Shown: in pieces, positions 15,781 through 25,994 of the stretch | How positions within the stretch are numbered: the first letter of the stretch is position 1 | Layout of the letters: each line of letters starts with the position of its first letter | Source of the DNA: Mycobacterium noviomagense | GTDB taxonomy: Bacteria; Actinomycetota; Actinomycetes; Mycobacteriales; Mycobacteriaceae | Length of the DNA: 64,000 nt | Direction of reading: 5' to 3' | Assembly (NCBI RefSeq): GCF_010731635.1 | Contig: NZ_AP022583.1 | Location: 3,472,001 to 3,536,000 of the forward strand | The notes under the pieces: generated by a model | Told to the model about the DNA's origin: nothing | Databases searched by the model: none | The model's input: the letters and a program-made list of their open reading frames with translations, nothing else | Position numbers and translations under genes: made by a program

Positions 15781-16971
15781 ATGGCAAACAAGGTGTACGT
15801 GGTCGGCGTCGGTATGACGAAGTTCGAGAAACCCGGCCGTCGTGAGGGCTGGGACTACCCCGACATGGCGCGCGAGTCTGGGACCAAGGCGCTCGAGGAC
15901 GCCGGCATCGACTACACCGAGGTCGAGCAGGGCTACGTCGGCTATGTCGCCGGCGATTCGACGTCCGGGCAACGGGCGCTCTACGAGCTGGGCATGACCG
16001 GGATTCCGATCATCAACGTCAACAACAACTGTTCGACCGGCTCTACGGCGCTTTTCCTGGCGGCGCAGGCCATCCGCGGCGGGCTCGCCGACTGCACCAT
16101 CGCGCTCGGCTTCGAGAAGATGCAACCAGGCTCGCTGTCCGGTGGCGCCCAGGACCGCGAGTCGCCGATGGGCCGACACGTCAAGGCGATGGCCGAGATC
16201 GACGAGTTCGCGATGCCCGTCGCACCCTGGATGTTCGGCGCCGCCGGTCGCGAACACATGCGCCAATACGGCAGCACCGCTGAGCATTTCGCGAAGATCG
16301 GCTTCAAGAACCACAAGCACTCGGTGAACAACCCGTACGCGCAGTTCCAGGAGTCCTACACACTCGACGACATCCTGGCCGCGCGGATGATCTCCGATCC
16401 GCTGACCAAGCTGCAGTGTTCTCCGACGTCGGACGGTTCCGGCGCGGCGATCCTGGCCAGCGAGTCGTTCGTCGACAAGCACGGGCTGGCGGGCCAGGCG
16501 ACCGAGATTGTCGGTCAGGCGATGACGACCGACTTCGCCTCGACCTTCGACGGCTCCGCCAAGAACCTCATCGGTTACGACATGAATGTGCAGGCCGCGC
16601 AACGGGTCTACGAACAGTGCGGCCTTGGGCCGCAGGACTTCCAGGTGATCGAGCTGCACGACTGCTTTTCGGCCAACGAGTTGCTGCTCTACGAAGCGCT
16701 CGGATTGTGCGGAGAGGGAGAGGCCCCCAAGCTCATCGACAACGGCGACACCACCTACGGCGGGCGCTGGGTGGTCAACCCCTCAGGCGGCCTGATCTCC
16801 AAAGGACACCCGCTCGGTGCCACCGGCCTGGCGCAGTGCGCCGAACTGACCTGGCAGCTGCGCGGCGCCGCCGACAAGCGGCAAGTCGACAACGTGAAAG
16901 CGGCGCTGCAACACAACATCGGGCTCGGCGGCGCCGCCGTCGTCACCGCGTATCAGCGCGCCGAGCGCTGA
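15781..16971 (+). CDS. ltp1: lipid-transfer protein/thiolase-like protein Ltp1
   Basis: A 396-residue thiolase-fold protein of the SCP-x/lipid-transfer group, similar to Ltp1 (Rv2790c). The nucleophilic Cys lies in [11 protein letters not shown] (about residue 84); later blocks are [11 protein letters not shown] and [17 protein letters not shown], which carry the histidines and cysteine of the thiolase active site. It is likely involved in fatty acid or sterol side-chain degradation; the exact reaction is not settled by sequence. It converges with mntR with almost no gap. Confidence 0.92.
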   Translation: MANKVYVVGVGMTKFEKPGRREGWDYPDMARESGTKALEDAGIDYTEVEQGYVGYVAGDSTSGQRALYELGMTGIPIINVNNNCSTGSTALFLAAQAIRGGLADCTIALGFEKMQPGSLSGGAQDRESPMGRHVKAMAEIDEFAMPVAPWMFGAAGREHMRQYGSTAEHFAKIGFKNHKHSVNNPYAQFQESYTLDDILAARMISDPLTKLQCSPTSDGSGAAILASESFVDKHGLAGQATEIVGQAMTTDFASTFDGSAKNLIGYDMNVQAAQRVYEQCGLGPQDFQVIELHDCFSANELLLYEALGLCGEGEAPKLIDNGDTTYGGRWVVNPSGGLISKGHPLGATGLAQCAELTWQLRGAADKRQVDNVKAALQHNIGLGGAAVVTAYQRAER

Positions 16972-16972
16972 T

Positions 16973-17677
16973 CTAGCTGGACACCACCCAGATCGCGCGG
17001 GCGGCCGGGCTGCCCAAATCGACAGTGCTGGCCGCGCCCTCGGGTGATTCACCCGATTCAATGGCCACCGAGATCATCCCGGCGAACTCGCGGCGGGCCA
17101 GCACCCGCAGCCGCGAATCCAAGCTGATCCCGATGCTGTCGAAATACCGCAGCATCTCCGGATCGGCATCTGAAATCCGGGCCACCGTGCCGGCGTCGCC
17201 GTCGCGGCAGGCCCATAGCTGACGCGCCGGCGGCGTCGGCACTTGTCCGTCGGTGGCCGGTATCGGGTCGCCATGCGGATCACGCTGCGGGAAGCCGAGC
17301 TTGGCGTCGATGCGGGCCACCAGCCGGTCGGAGACCGCGTGCTCGAGGACCTCGGCCTCGTCGTGCACCTCGTCCCAGCTGTAGCCGAGCTCCTTGACCA
17401 GAAAAGTCTCCAGCAGCCGGTGTCGGCGCACCATCGCCAGCGCCGCACGCCGCCCCGATTCCGTCAGCGTCACCGCGCCGTATTTCTCATGGTTGACCAG
17501 ACCCTGCTCGGCGAGTTTGCGGATGGACTCCGATGCGGTGCTAGCCGACACCCCGATCTTCTCGGCCAGCATCTTGGTGCTGACCTTGTCGACCGACCAC
17601 TCCTGCGCGTTCCAGATGACCTTCAGGTAGTCCTGGGCAACCGCGGTGAGCTCGCCAGGCTCGTTGTCGGGGCGCAC
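16973..17677 (-). CDS. mntR: manganese-dependent DtxR-family regulator MntR (SirR)
   Basis: A 234-residue DtxR-type metalloregulator. The helix-turn-helix lies in AEKIGVSASTASESIRKLAEQGLV (in parts: AEKIGVSASTASES, IRKLAEQGLV), followed by the metal-binding and dimerisation domain (HRLLETFLVKELGYSWDEVHDEAEVLEH) given by HRLLETFL and EVHDEAEVLEH, and an SH3-like FeoA domain at the C-terminus. I place the start at GTG 17677, which lies 7 nt after a TAAACT hexamer and matches the N-terminus of the M. tuberculosis protein (Rv2788); the frame is open back to 17707. It represses Mn uptake genes. Confidence 0.93.
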   Translation of the reverse strand: MRPDNEPGELTAVAQDYLKVIWNAQEWSVDKVSTKMLAEKIGVSASTASESIRKLAEQGLVNHEKYGAVTLTESGRRAALAMVRRHRLLETFLVKELGYSWDEVHDEAEVLEHAVSDRLVARIDAKLGFPQRDPHGDPIPATDGQVPTPPARQLWACRDGDAGTVARISDADPEMLRYFDSIGISLDSRLRVLARREFAGMISVAIESGESPEGAASTVDLGSPAARAIWVVSS

Positions 17678-17684
17678 AACAGGA

Positions 17685-17690
17685 AGTTTA
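17685..17690 (-). promoter_or_regulatory. -10 hexamer TAAACT of mntR (leaderless)
   Basis: TAAACT on the minus strand with a 7-nt gap to GTG 17677. It decides the mntR start. Confidence 0.55.
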
Positions 17691-17849
17691 AGCAACGCCG
17701 GCCTCATACGGGGCCGTCGCGCGGCTGCATCGAAACTGCGGTGGTGGCGTGCTTAAGCGGCCGGATCGCGACATGTGCGCAGAGTCGACGCGCTGGACGC
17801 AGGCGCGGCGCACGCACTCCCAGGCGCCGCCGCACACTGCCCAGAGCCG

Positions 17850-17855
17850 TAGGCT
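17850..17855 (+). promoter_or_regulatory. -10 hexamer TAGGCT of ribF (leaderless)
   Basis: TAGGCT, then 7 nt, then GTG 17863. There is no ribosome binding site, so the internal GTG rather than the upstream start at 17749 is preferred for ribF. Confidence 0.55.
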
Positions 17856-17862
17856 TGCGATT

Positions 17863-18837
17863 GTGCAACGGTGGCGGGGACAAGACGAGATCCCCACGGA
17901 CTGGGGCAGATGCGTACTCACGATCGGCGTGTTCGACGGGGTGCACCGCGGACACGCCGAACTGATCGCGCACGCGGTCAAAGCCGGCCGGACACGCGGG
18001 GTGCCGACAGTGCTGATGACCTTCGACCCGCACCCGATGGAAGTGGTCTTCCCCGGCAGCCATCCGGCGCAGTTGACGACACTGGCCCGCCGCGCCGAGC
18101 TGGTCGAGGAGCTCGGTATCGACGTATTTCTGGTGATGCCCTTCACCGCCGATTTCATGAAGCTGACCCCTGAGCGCTACGTCCACGAGCTGCTGGTCGA
18201 GCACCTGCACGTGGTGGAAGTCGTGGTGGGGGAGAACTTCACCTTCGGCAAGAAAGCTGCCGGCACCGTGGACACCCTGCGACGGGCCGGGGAGCGGTTC
18301 GGCTTCGCGGTCGAGGCGATGTCGCTGGTGGCCGAGCGCCACGACAGTGAAACCGTGACGTTTTCCTCTACCTATATCCGCTCCTGCGTCGACGCGGGGG
18401 ATGTGGTGGCTGCGGCAGAGGCTTTGGGTCGGCCCCATCGCGTCGAAGGTGTGGTGGTCCGCGGCGACGGGCGCGGCATGCAGCTGGGCTTTCCCACCGC
18501 CAACGTGGCGCCGCCGGTGTATTCCGCCATCCCGGCCGACGGGGTCTACGCCGCCTGGTTCACCGTGCTGGGGCACGGGCCGGCGACCGGCACCGTCGTG
18601 CCAGGTGAGCGCTACAAAGCCGCCGTGTCGATCGGCACCAACCCGACGTTTTCGGGGCGCACCCGCACGGTCGAGGCATATGTCCTCGACGCCACCGCCG
18701 ACCTGTACGGGCAGCATGTGGCGCTGGACTTCGTGGCGCGCATCCGCGGACAGCGCAAGTTCGAATCGGTGCGCGACCTGGTCGCCGCGATGAACGACGA
18801 CACCGACCGGGCCCGCACGCTGCTGGCCACGGGCTAG
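17863..18837 (+). CDS. ribF: bifunctional riboflavin kinase/FAD synthetase RibF
   Basis: A 324-residue enzyme that converts riboflavin to FMN and then FAD. The N-terminal adenylyltransferase domain has FDGVHRGH, GENFTFGKKAAG and FSSTYIRS; the C-terminal flavokinase domain has LGFPTANV and NPTFSG. The start VQRWRGQDEIPTDW agrees with the leaderless promoter and mycobacterial homologues. It is divergent from mntR. Confidence 0.96.
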   Translation: MQRWRGQDEIPTDWGRCVLTIGVFDGVHRGHAELIAHAVKAGRTRGVPTVLMTFDPHPMEVVFPGSHPAQLTTLARRAELVEELGIDVFLVMPFTADFMKLTPERYVHELLVEHLHVVEVVVGENFTFGKKAAGTVDTLRRAGERFGFAVEAMSLVAERHDSETVTFSSTYIRSCVDAGDVVAAAEALGRPHRVEGVVVRGDGRGMQLGFPTANVAPPVYSAIPADGVYAAWFTVLGHGPATGTVVPGERYKAAVSIGTNPTFSGRTRTVEAYVLDATADLYGQHVALDFVARIRGQRKFESVRDLVAAMNDDTDRARTLLATG

Positions 18838-18989
18838 ATTTCCGCTGCTAGACTTCCCGGCGACACGGTGCGTGCTGCAGTTCGCGGCGGCCGCGCCTGA
18901 TCGTGGCGATCGCAAGCGCGGCATTGCCGGGCGCAGCGGGTCGCCACGCGATAACTGAAACTCGCGGACCGAATGATGGAGAGAAATTC

Positions 18990-19259
18990 GTGGCGCTGAC
19001 AGCCGAGCAGAAAAAAGAAATCCTCAACACCTACGGCCTGCATGAGACCGATACCGGGTCTCCCGAAGCGCAGGTCGCGTTGCTGACCAAACGTATCGCC
19101 GACCTGACCGAGCATCTGAAGGTCCACAAGCATGACCACCACTCGCGGCGGGGATTGCTGCTGCTGGTGGGACGGCGCCGCCGCCTACTCAAATACGTGG
19201 CCCAGATCGATGTGGAGCGCTACCGCTCGCTCATCGAGCGGCTGGGTCTGCGTCGCTGA
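18990..19259 (+). CDS. rpsO: 30S ribosomal protein S15
   Basis: An 89-residue protein with the S15 signature ([19 protein letters not shown] in the centre, then [15 protein letters not shown]). GTG 18990 follows GGAGAG. S15 binds 16S rRNA at the platform. In many bacteria rpsO lies before pnp, as here with lppU between. Confidence 0.98.
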   Translation: MALTAEQKKEILNTYGLHETDTGSPEAQVALLTKRIADLTEHLKVHKHDHHSRRGLLLLVGRRRRLLKYVAQIDVERYRSLIERLGLRR

Positions 19260-19267
19260 CCTAGCCG

Positions 19268-19765
19268 ATGCGCACCCTGGCCGCGGCGGCCGTCACGGCA
19301 ATCGCACTTACCCTGTGCGGATGCTTTCCCGCGGCCAACACCGCCGACCTGCGGGTAGGCGACTGCCTGCGGCTCGCCGGCACCGCCCAGCGGCCGGTGG
19401 CCACCAAGGTGGCCTGCGGTAGCCGGACGTCCAACTTCAAGGTGGCAGCCACGGTCCCAAGCCGCGAGCAGTGCCCGGGCGACGTCGACTCCTCTTATTC
19501 GATGCGCACCGGATTCCGCGACTCCGGCAACACCGCCTGTCTGGATGTCGACTGGGTCGTGGGCGGCTGCATGAGTGTCGACCCGCGGCACACGACCGAC
19601 CCCTTCCGGGTGGACTGCAATGACAAGTCCGTGCCGCACCGCCAGCGCGCCACCCAGATTCTCACCGGCCTGAGGGACCCGGTCAGCGTCGACCAGTGCA
19701 TCAGCGGCGTGGGTTACGCCTACGCGCAGCGCGGATTCGCCGTGTGTGTCGAAGACGTCACCTAG
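19268..19765 (+). CDS. lppU: lipoprotein LppU
   Basis: A 165-residue putative lipoprotein. The signal peptide ends in a lipobox-like LCGC at about residues 16-19, so the Cys would be acylated after cleavage. The mature domain has further cysteines (about eight) and the block RVGDCLRLAGTA, suggesting a disulfide-bonded envelope protein. Position between rpsO and gpsI and its size match Rv2784c. The role is unknown. Confidence 0.87.
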   Translation: MRTLAAAAVTAIALTLCGCFPAANTADLRVGDCLRLAGTAQRPVATKVACGSRTSNFKVAATVPSREQCPGDVDSSYSMRTGFRDSGNTACLDVDWVVGGCMSVDPRHTTDPFRVDCNDKSVPHRQRATQILTGLRDPVSVDQCISGVGYAYAQRGFAVCVEDVT

Positions 19766-20090
19766 CGCCCCAGCCCACCGCGCCCGGTTTGGTCAGAAGC
19801 TGCAGCTAGGCGGTGTAGAGTAGGGGCGTTCTGGGCCGTATCGGTCCGAGCAGGTGCGGTCGCGCAATCCGCGCGCACCGTCCCAGCGGGTCACGACAGG
19901 ACCACCAACGAGAGAAGGTCGAGTCTGTATCGGACGGTCTTCGGTAGTGGCGGCCGGGCTTGTACCGGCCGCTTCGATCGACGGCCGTAGCCGCATCCAG
20001 GCTGAGTATCTCCAGGTTTTCCCTGGTCCCTCCGGGTTTTGCGTGACCTCGCGAAACAGCTGAATACCCAGAGAGGCTGCACGGACGTTC
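19766..20090 (+). promoter_or_regulatory. long leader of gpsI with its own promoter
   Basis: A 325-bp gap before gpsI. A TAGAGT hexamer at 19816-19821 is a likely -10; transcription from about 19828 would give a leader of some 260 nt. In other bacteria the pnp leader is folded and cleaved for autoregulation by PNPase with RNase III, so a long structured leader is expected. I did not find an unambiguous long hairpin by eye. Confidence 0.45.
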
Positions 20091-22421
20091 ATGTCTGTCA
20101 CAGAAATTGAAGAGGGCGTGTTCGAGTCGACCGCCGTCATCGACAACGGAAGCTTCGGCACCCGCACCATTCGTTTCGAAACCGGCCGGTTGGCGTTGCA
20201 GGCCGCCGGCTCCGTCGTCGCCTACCTCGACGAGGAGAACATGCTGCTGTCGGCGACCACTGCCGGCAAAAACCCCAAGGAGCAGTTCGACTTCTTCCCG
20301 CTCACGGTCGACGTCGAGGAGCGCATGTATGCCGCCGGGCGCATCCCCGGCTCGTTCTTCCGCCGGGAGGGCCGACCCTCCACCGATGCGATCCTGACCT
20401 GCCGGCTCATCGACCGTCCGCTGCGCCCGTCGTTTGTCGACGGGTTGCGCAACGAGATCCAGGTCGTGGTGACGATCCTGAGCCTGAATCCCGACGAGCT
20501 CTACGACGTGCTGGCGATCAACGCCGCGTCGGCGTCCACCCAGCTGGGCGGGCTGCCGTTCTCGGGTCCCATCGGCGGCGTCCGGGTCGCGCTCATCAAC
20601 GGCACCTGGGTGGCGTTCCCGACCGTCGAGCAAACCGAGCAAGCGGTGTTCGACATGGTGGTGGCCGGCCGGGTCGTGGGCACCCACGACGGCAAATCCG
20701 ACGTCGCGATCATGATGGTGGAAGCCGAGGCCACCGAAAACGCCATCGAACTGATCAACGGCGGTGCGCAAGCGCCGACGGAAAGCGTTGTCGCTGAAGG
20801 CCTCGAGGCTGCCAAGCCGTTCATTGCCACACTGTGTGCCGCCCAGCAGGAACTCGCCGACGCCGCCGCGAAGCCGACCAGTGACTACCCGTTGTTCCCC
20901 GACTACGGCGACGACGTCTACTACTCGGTGGCCTCGGTGGCTACCGACGAGCTGTCCGCCGCCCTGACCATCTCCGGCAAGGCTGAACGCAACAACCGCA
21001 CGGACGAGATCAAGGTCGAGGTGTTGCAGCGGCTCGCCGACACCTACCCCGGTCGGGAAAAAGAACTCAGCGCTGCGTTTCGGGCGCTCACCAAAAAACT
21101 TGTGCGCCAACGCATCTTGACCGACCATTTCCGCATCGACGGCCGCGGCATCACCGACATCCGCGCGCTGTCCGCTGAAGTCTCGGTGGTGCCACGGGCG
21201 CACGGCAGCGCGCTGTTCGAGCGCGGCGAGACCCAGATTCTCGGCGTCACCACGCTGGACATGATCAAGATGGCCCAGCAGATCGACTCGCTGGGACCCG
21301 AAACCACCAAGCGCTACATGCACCACTACAACTTCCCGCCGTTCTCCACCGGAGAGACCGGCCGGATCGGCTCGCCCAAGCGGCGTGAGATCGGGCATGG
21401 TGCGCTGGCCGAGCGGGCGTTGATCCCGGTGCTGCCGTGCGTCGAGGAATTCCCGTACGCGATCCGCCAGGTTTCGGAAGCGTTGGGCTCCAACGGTTCG
21501 ACGTCCATGGGGTCGGTGTGCGCGTCCACGCTGGCGCTGCTCAACGCCGGGGTGCCGCTCAAGGCGCCGGTGGCCGGCATCGCGATGGGCCTGGTGTCCG
21601 ACGACGTCGAGGTTGACGGCCGCACCGAGCGCCGCTTCGTCACGCTGACCGACATCCTGGGCGCCGAAGACGCGTTCGGCGACATGGATTTCAAGGTCGC
21701 CGGCACACGCGACTTCGTCACCGCGTTGCAACTGGACACCAAGCTCGACGGGATTCCGTCACAGGTGCTCGCCGGTGCGCTTTCCCAGGCTCGCGACGCC
21801 CGCTTGACGATCTTGGAGGTCATGGCCGAGGCCATCGACTCACCCGACGAGATGAGTCCGTACGCACCGCGGGTCACCACCATCAAGGTGCCGGTCGACA
21901 AGATCGGCGAGGTGATCGGGCCCAAGGGCAAGATCATCAACGCGATCACCGAGGAAACCGGCGCGCAGATCTCCATCGAAGACGACGGCACCGTGTATGT
22001 CGGTGCCACCGACGGGCCGTCCGCGGAGGCCGCGATCGAGCGCATCAACGCGATCGCCAACCCGCAGCTGCCCAAGGTCGGCGAGCGGTTCCTCGGAACC
22101 GTGGTCAAGACAACGGATTTCGGCGCGTTCGTGTCGTTGCTGCCTGGACGTGACGGCCTGGTGCATATCTCCAAGCTCGGCAAGGGCAAGCGCATCGCCC
22201 GGGTCGAGGACGTCCTGAACGTGGGCGACAAGCTGCGAGTGGAGATCGCCGACATCGACAAGCGGGGCAAAATTTCGTTGATCCCGCTCGGCGACGACGA
22301 ATCCGCCGATCGTGCTGCCAGTTCGGGGGCCGCCTCTCCCGATGCGTCGGCTCCTCAGCGGGCCGGTGACCGGCCCGCATCGTCGCCGACGGAAACCGAT
22401 GCCGCGACGGCCAGTAGTTAA
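20091..22421 (+). CDS. gpsI: polyribonucleotide nucleotidyltransferase (PNPase, GpsI)
   Basis: A 776-residue exoribonuclease that degrades RNA from the 3' end using phosphate. Two RNase PH domains (the second with [14 protein letters not shown] and [19 protein letters not shown]) are joined by a helical linker. They are followed by a KH domain ([14 protein letters not shown], about residues 606-620) and an S1 domain ([18 protein letters not shown], about residues 672-690) with a Ser/Ala-rich tail. It lies in the RNA-processing context rpsO-lppU-gpsI-pepR, with RNase J at the window end. Confidence 0.98.
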   Translation: MSVTEIEEGVFESTAVIDNGSFGTRTIRFETGRLALQAAGSVVAYLDEENMLLSATTAGKNPKEQFDFFPLTVDVEERMYAAGRIPGSFFRREGRPSTDAILTCRLIDRPLRPSFVDGLRNEIQVVVTILSLNPDELYDVLAINAASASTQLGGLPFSGPIGGVRVALINGTWVAFPTVEQTEQAVFDMVVAGRVVGTHDGKSDVAIMMVEAEATENAIELINGGAQAPTESVVAEGLEAAKPFIATLCAAQQELADAAAKPTSDYPLFPDYGDDVYYSVASVATDELSAALTISGKAERNNRTDEIKVEVLQRLADTYPGREKELSAAFRALTKKLVRQRILTDHFRIDGRGITDIRALSAEVSVVPRAHGSALFERGETQILGVTTLDMIKMAQQIDSLGPETTKRYMHHYNFPPFSTGETGRIGSPKRREIGHGALAERALIPVLPCVEEFPYAIRQVSEALGSNGSTSMGSVCASTLALLNAGVPLKAPVAGIAMGLVSDDVEVDGRTERRFVTLTDILGAEDAFGDMDFKVAGTRDFVTALQLDTKLDGIPSQVLAGALSQARDARLTILEVMAEAIDSPDEMSPYAPRVTTIKVPVDKIGEVIGPKGKIINAITEETGAQISIEDDGTVYVGATDGPSAEAAIERINAIANPQLPKVGERFLGTVVKTTDFGAFVSLLPGRDGLVHISKLGKGKRIARVEDVLNVGDKLRVEIADIDKRGKISLIPLGDDESADRAASSGAASPDASAPQRAGDRPASSPTETDAATASS

Positions 22422-23745
22422 GGCGGGCGCCCTGCGCCGGGGCCAGCAGAGCGGCGAGCTTTCAACCGCGCTACGGCGCACGACACTGCCCGGCGGTCTG
22501 CGCGTGGTGACCGAATACCTGCCTGCGGTGCGGTCCGCGTCGGTCGGTGTGTGGGTCGGTGTCGGCTCGCGTGACGAGGGATCCACCGTCGCCGGGGCCG
22601 CTCACTTCCTGGAGCACTTGTTGTTCAAGTCAACGCCGACTCGCACGGCGGTCGACATCGCGCAGGAGATGGACGCCGTCGGCGGGGAGCTGAACGCGTT
22701 CACCGCCAAGGAGCACACCTGCTATTACGCGCATGTGCTCGACAGCGACTTGGAGCTGGCGATCGAGCTGGTTTCCGATGTGGTGCTCAACGGCCGCTGC
22801 GCCGCCGAGGATGTCGAGCTGGAACGCGATGTCGTGCTTGAGGAAATCGCGATGCGCGACGACGATCCCGAGGACACTCTGGCCGATCTGTTCTTGGGTG
22901 CCTTGTTCGGTGACCACCCGGTCGGTCGACCGGTGATCGGCACTGTGCAATCGGTGTCGGCGATGACGCGCGCTCAGCTGCACTCGTTTCATCTGCGCCG
23001 CTACACACCCGAGCGGATGGTGGTCGCGGTGGCCGGCAATGTCGACCACGACGAGGTGGTGGCGTTGGTGCGCGAACATTTCGGACCGCGGTTGATCCGC
23101 GGGCGCCGGCCGGTGGCGCCGCGCAAAGGCACCAGCCGGGTGACCGGGCGCCCGCGCTTAGCCGTGGCCAACCGCGACGCCGAACAAACCCATATGTGTC
23201 TGGGCGTGCGCACGCCGGGCCGGCATTGGCAGCATCGCTGGGCGCTGTCGGTGTTGCACACCGCGCTCGGCGGCGGCTTGAGTTCGCGGCTGTTCCAACA
23301 GGTTCGCGAAACCCGGGGGCTGGCCTATTCCGTCTACTCGTCGCTGGACATTTTTGCCGACAGCGGAGCACTGTCGGTATATGCCGCCTGCCTGCCCGAG
23401 CGATTCGGTGAGGTGGCGCGGGTGACGTGCGACGTACTGGATACGGTGGCACGCGACGGCATTACCGAGGCCGAGTGCCGGATAGCCAAGGGGTCGTTGC
23501 GCGGCGGGTTGGTGCTCGGCCTGGAGGATTCGGGTTCGCGGATGAACCGCATCGGCCGCAGCGAACTGAACTACGGCGAGCACCGCAGCATCGAACGAAC
23601 GTTGCAAGAGCTCGACGACGTCACCGTCGACGAGGTCAACGCGGTCGCGCGCCGGCTACTCCGCAAATCCTATGGTGTCGCGGTTCTGGGACCGTATCAC
23701 TCGAAACGAGCGGTGCCCCAACAGCTTCAAGCAATAGTACAGTAA
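22399..23745 (+). CDS. pepR: M16-family zinc protease PepR
   Basis: A 448-residue M16 peptidase (mitochondrial processing peptidase-like). The inverted zinc motif HFLEH is around residue 72, with the second Glu about 75 residues later in the [11 protein letters not shown] region, and a C-terminal M16 repeat including [10 protein letters not shown] and [12 protein letters not shown] 22399 lies inside the gpsI end (23-bp overlap), and MPRRP matches the M. tuberculosis PepR N-terminus. Cytosolic; the substrate is unknown. Confidence 0.94.
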   Translation: MPRRPVVKAGALRRGQQSGELSTALRRTTLPGGLRVVTEYLPAVRSASVGVWVGVGSRDEGSTVAGAAHFLEHLLFKSTPTRTAVDIAQEMDAVGGELNAFTAKEHTCYYAHVLDSDLELAIELVSDVVLNGRCAAEDVELERDVVLEEIAMRDDDPEDTLADLFLGALFGDHPVGRPVIGTVQSVSAMTRAQLHSFHLRRYTPERMVVAVAGNVDHDEVVALVREHFGPRLIRGRRPVAPRKGTSRVTGRPRLAVANRDAEQTHMCLGVRTPGRHWQHRWALSVLHTALGGGLSSRLFQQVRETRGLAYSVYSSLDIFADSGALSVYAACLPERFGEVARVTCDVLDTVARDGITEAECRIAKGSLRGGLVLGLEDSGSRMNRIGRSELNYGEHRSIERTLQELDDVTVDEVNAVARRLLRKSYGVAVLGPYHSKRAVPQQLQAIVQ

Positions 23746-23749
23746 CCCC

Positions 23750-24772
23750 ATGGTCTTGGGCTTCTGGGATCTCGACGTACCGGTGGTCGGGGCGCCGATG
23801 GCCGGCGGTCCTGGGACGCCGGCATTGGCGGCCGCGGTGACCAATGCCGGCGGCCTTGGTTTCGTTGCCGGCGGATACCTGACCGCGGAGCGCTTGGCCG
23901 ACGACATCGCGGCAGCCCGCGCGGCCACCACGGGCCCGATTGGGGTCAACCTGTTCGTGCCGCAGCCCAGCGTCGCCGACTACATGCAGTTGGACCGCTA
24001 CGCAGACGAACTCGACGAGATCGCCGAGCACTACGAGGTCGAGGTCGGTCAGCCCCGTTTCGGTGATGACGACGGCTGGCTGGACAAGCTCGACGTGATC
24101 GCCGAGGTCCGGCCTGAGGTGGTGTCGTTCACCTTCGGTGCCCCGTCCCCGGATGTGCTGCGGCGGTTGGGCGCACAGGGGATCTTGCTATTCGTCACCG
24201 TGACGTCGACCTATGAGGCCGGGATAGCCGTGGCCGCCGGAGCGGACGGCCTGGTGGTTCAGGGTCCGGATGCCGGTGGGCACCGCGGCACGTTTGCGCC
24301 GGACATGAGCCCGGGCACCGAGTCGTTGGGTGAACTGCTGGGCCGAATCCGCGCCGCGCACGATGTTCCGCTCATCGCTGCGGGCGGTCTGGGTACCGCC
24401 GAGGACGTCGCCGGTGTGCTGAACAGGGGAGCGGTCGCCGCGCAGGTCGGCACCGCGCTGCTGTTGAGTGACGAAGCGGGCACCAGCGCTGCGCATCGCA
24501 CCGCGCTTCAGAACCCGCAATTCGGCAGAACGCTGGTGACTCGGGCGTTTTCGGGGCGCTACGCGCGCGGACTGGAAAATGACTTCACCCGTCTGCTCGA
24601 TGACGTCGCGCCGCTGGGTTATCCAGAGGTCAACCACATGACGTCGCCGATCCGCAAGGCTGCCGCCGCCGCTGACGACCCACATGGGATGAACCTTTGG
24701 GCTGGAACGGGATTCGCGGCCGCCCGCTCCGGGCCGGCCGCGGAAATCGTCGCAACACTCGGCGACGTGTGA
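23750..24772 (+). CDS. nitronate monooxygenase/2-nitropropane dioxygenase-like flavoprotein
   Basis: A 340-residue FMN-binding TIM barrel of the NMO/NPD family, matching Rv2781c in place and sequence. The glycine-rich phosphate-binding segments GPDAGGHRG and AAGGLGTAEDVA, and an N-terminal VVGAPMAGGPGTP, are characteristic. The gene follows pepR by only a few bases. It probably oxidises nitronates or a related substrate; the substrate in the cell is not known. It converges with ald. Confidence 0.9.
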   Translation: MVLGFWDLDVPVVGAPMAGGPGTPALAAAVTNAGGLGFVAGGYLTAERLADDIAAARAATTGPIGVNLFVPQPSVADYMQLDRYADELDEIAEHYEVEVGQPRFGDDDGWLDKLDVIAEVRPEVVSFTFGAPSPDVLRRLGAQGILLFVTVTSTYEAGIAVAAGADGLVVQGPDAGGHRGTFAPDMSPGTESLGELLGRIRAAHDVPLIAAGGLGTAEDVAGVLNRGAVAAQVGTALLLSDEAGTSAAHRTALQNPQFGRTLVTRAFSGRYARGLENDFTRLLDDVAPLGYPEVNHMTSPIRKAAAAADDPHGMNLWAGTGFAAARSGPAAEIVATLGDV

Positions 24773-24774
24773 CA

Positions 24775-25890
24775 TCAGCCGAGCGCTGTCGCCGGATCGG
24801 TGAATGCCAGATTCAGGTCGGCGGCAACCTGCCGGGACAGCAGTGCACCGTCATGCGTCGAAAGTCCTTTGGCCAGTGCGGGATCGGACTGGCATGCGGC
24901 TTGCCAGCCGTGGTCGGCGAGCTTGAGCACATACGGCATGGTCGCGTTGGTCAGCGCAGACGTCGACGTCTTGGGCACCGAAGCCGGCATGTTCGTGACG
25001 CAGTAGAACACCGCGTCATGCACCACGAAGGTCGGATTGTCGTGCGTGGTCGGCTGTGAGTCGTCGAAGCAGCCACCCTGGTCGATGGCGATGTCTACCA
25101 GCACCGCGCCGGATTTCATCTGTGCGACAAGGGGATTCGACACCAGTTTTGGCGCTTTGGCGCCGGGCACCAGGACTGCTCCGATCACCAGGTCGGCGCG
25201 CTTGACGACGTCTTCGAGATCGTAGGCCGAGGAGTATCGGGTGCGGACTTGGCCGCGGAACGCAGCGTCGACTTTCCGCAATTTGTCGATGTTGATATCG
25301 AGGACCGTGACGTGGGCGCCCATGCCGCTGGCGACCCGTGCGGCGTTGTAGCCGGCGGTGCCGCCGCCGATCACCGCGACATCGGCCGGCTCGACGCCGG
25401 GAACACCACCCATCAACAGGCCGCGACCGCCGTGGGTGCGCATCAAATGGTAAGCGCCGACTTGGGCGGAGAGCCGCCCGGCGATCTCGCTCATCGGCGC
25501 CAAGAGCGGCAGCTCGCCGTCGGCGGTTTGTACCGTCTCGTAGGCGATCGACGTGATTCCCGATGCCAGCAGCGCTTCGGTGCATGACCGCGAGGCCGCC
25601 AGGTGTAGGAAGGTGAACAAGGTCTGACCGCGCCGCATGTGGGCGTACTCGACGGGGGTGGGCTCCTTGACCTTGAGCACCAGGTCGGCAGCCGGCCATA
25701 CCTCCTCGGCACTGCTCACGAGTTGCGCGCCTGTTGCCTTGAAATCGGTGTCTGCGATGGCCGAGCCCTCGCCCGCACCGGCCTGGATGAGTACCTCGTG
25801 GCCGCGACGCGTGAGTTCCGCGACGCCGGCAGGGGTGATGGCAACCCGAAATTCGTTGTTCTTGGTCTCGGTCGGGATACCGACACGCAT
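24775..25890 (-). CDS. ald: L-alanine dehydrogenase
   Basis: A 371-residue NAD-dependent enzyme that interconverts alanine and pyruvate plus ammonium. N-terminal MRVGIPTETKNNEFRVA, the catalytic Lys in VLKVKEP and His in FTFLHLA, and the NAD-binding GGGTAGYNAA are all visible. ATG 25890 follows GGAGCGACC. Divergent from the Lrp/AsnC regulator that controls it in M. tuberculosis (AldR). The frame is intact here, unlike the known ald frameshift of M. bovis. Confidence 0.97.
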   Translation of the reverse strand: MRVGIPTETKNNEFRVAITPAGVAELTRRGHEVLIQAGAGEGSAIADTDFKATGAQLVSSAEEVWPAADLVLKVKEPTPVEYAHMRRGQTLFTFLHLAASRSCTEALLASGITSIAYETVQTADGELPLLAPMSEIAGRLSAQVGAYHLMRTHGGRGLLMGGVPGVEPADVAVIGGGTAGYNAARVASGMGAHVTVLDINIDKLRKVDAAFRGQVRTRYSSAYDLEDVVKRADLVIGAVLVPGAKAPKLVSNPLVAQMKSGAVLVDIAIDQGGCFDDSQPTTHDNPTFVVHDAVFYCVTNMPASVPKTSTSALTNATMPYVLKLADHGWQAACQSDPALAKGLSTHDGALLSRQVAADLNLAFTDPATALG

Positions 25891-25981
25891 GGTCGCTCCT
25901 TGCCAGAGCTCGGTGAAAAAGACCTCCTTCAATTGTGAAGAAAGTTCGGCAGCTCCGCTAATCCTGCTGTGGATAATTCTC

Positions 25982-25987
25982 TAGACT
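25982..25987 (+). promoter_or_regulatory. -10 hexamer TAGACT of aldR (leaderless)
   Basis: TAGACT is followed by a 7-nt gap and then ATG 25995. There is no ribosome binding site. The 104-bp ald-aldR gap must also hold the AldR operators and the ald promoter. Confidence 0.55.
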
Positions 25988-25994
25988 GCCCCGT

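Noticed and set aside
17749..17862. longer N-terminus for RibF
   Set aside because: The extra 38 residues show no conservation and lie upstream of a leaderless -10 placed correctly for GTG 17863.
19806..21731. 641-codon open frame on the minus strand opposite gpsI
   Set aside because: It lies antisense to the conserved PNPase gene and has low-complexity Arg/Val/Gly-rich translation, a usual artefact of high G+C coding DNA.
24775..25890. inactivating frameshift in ald, as known in M. bovis
   Set aside because: The frame is open and all active-site blocks are present.
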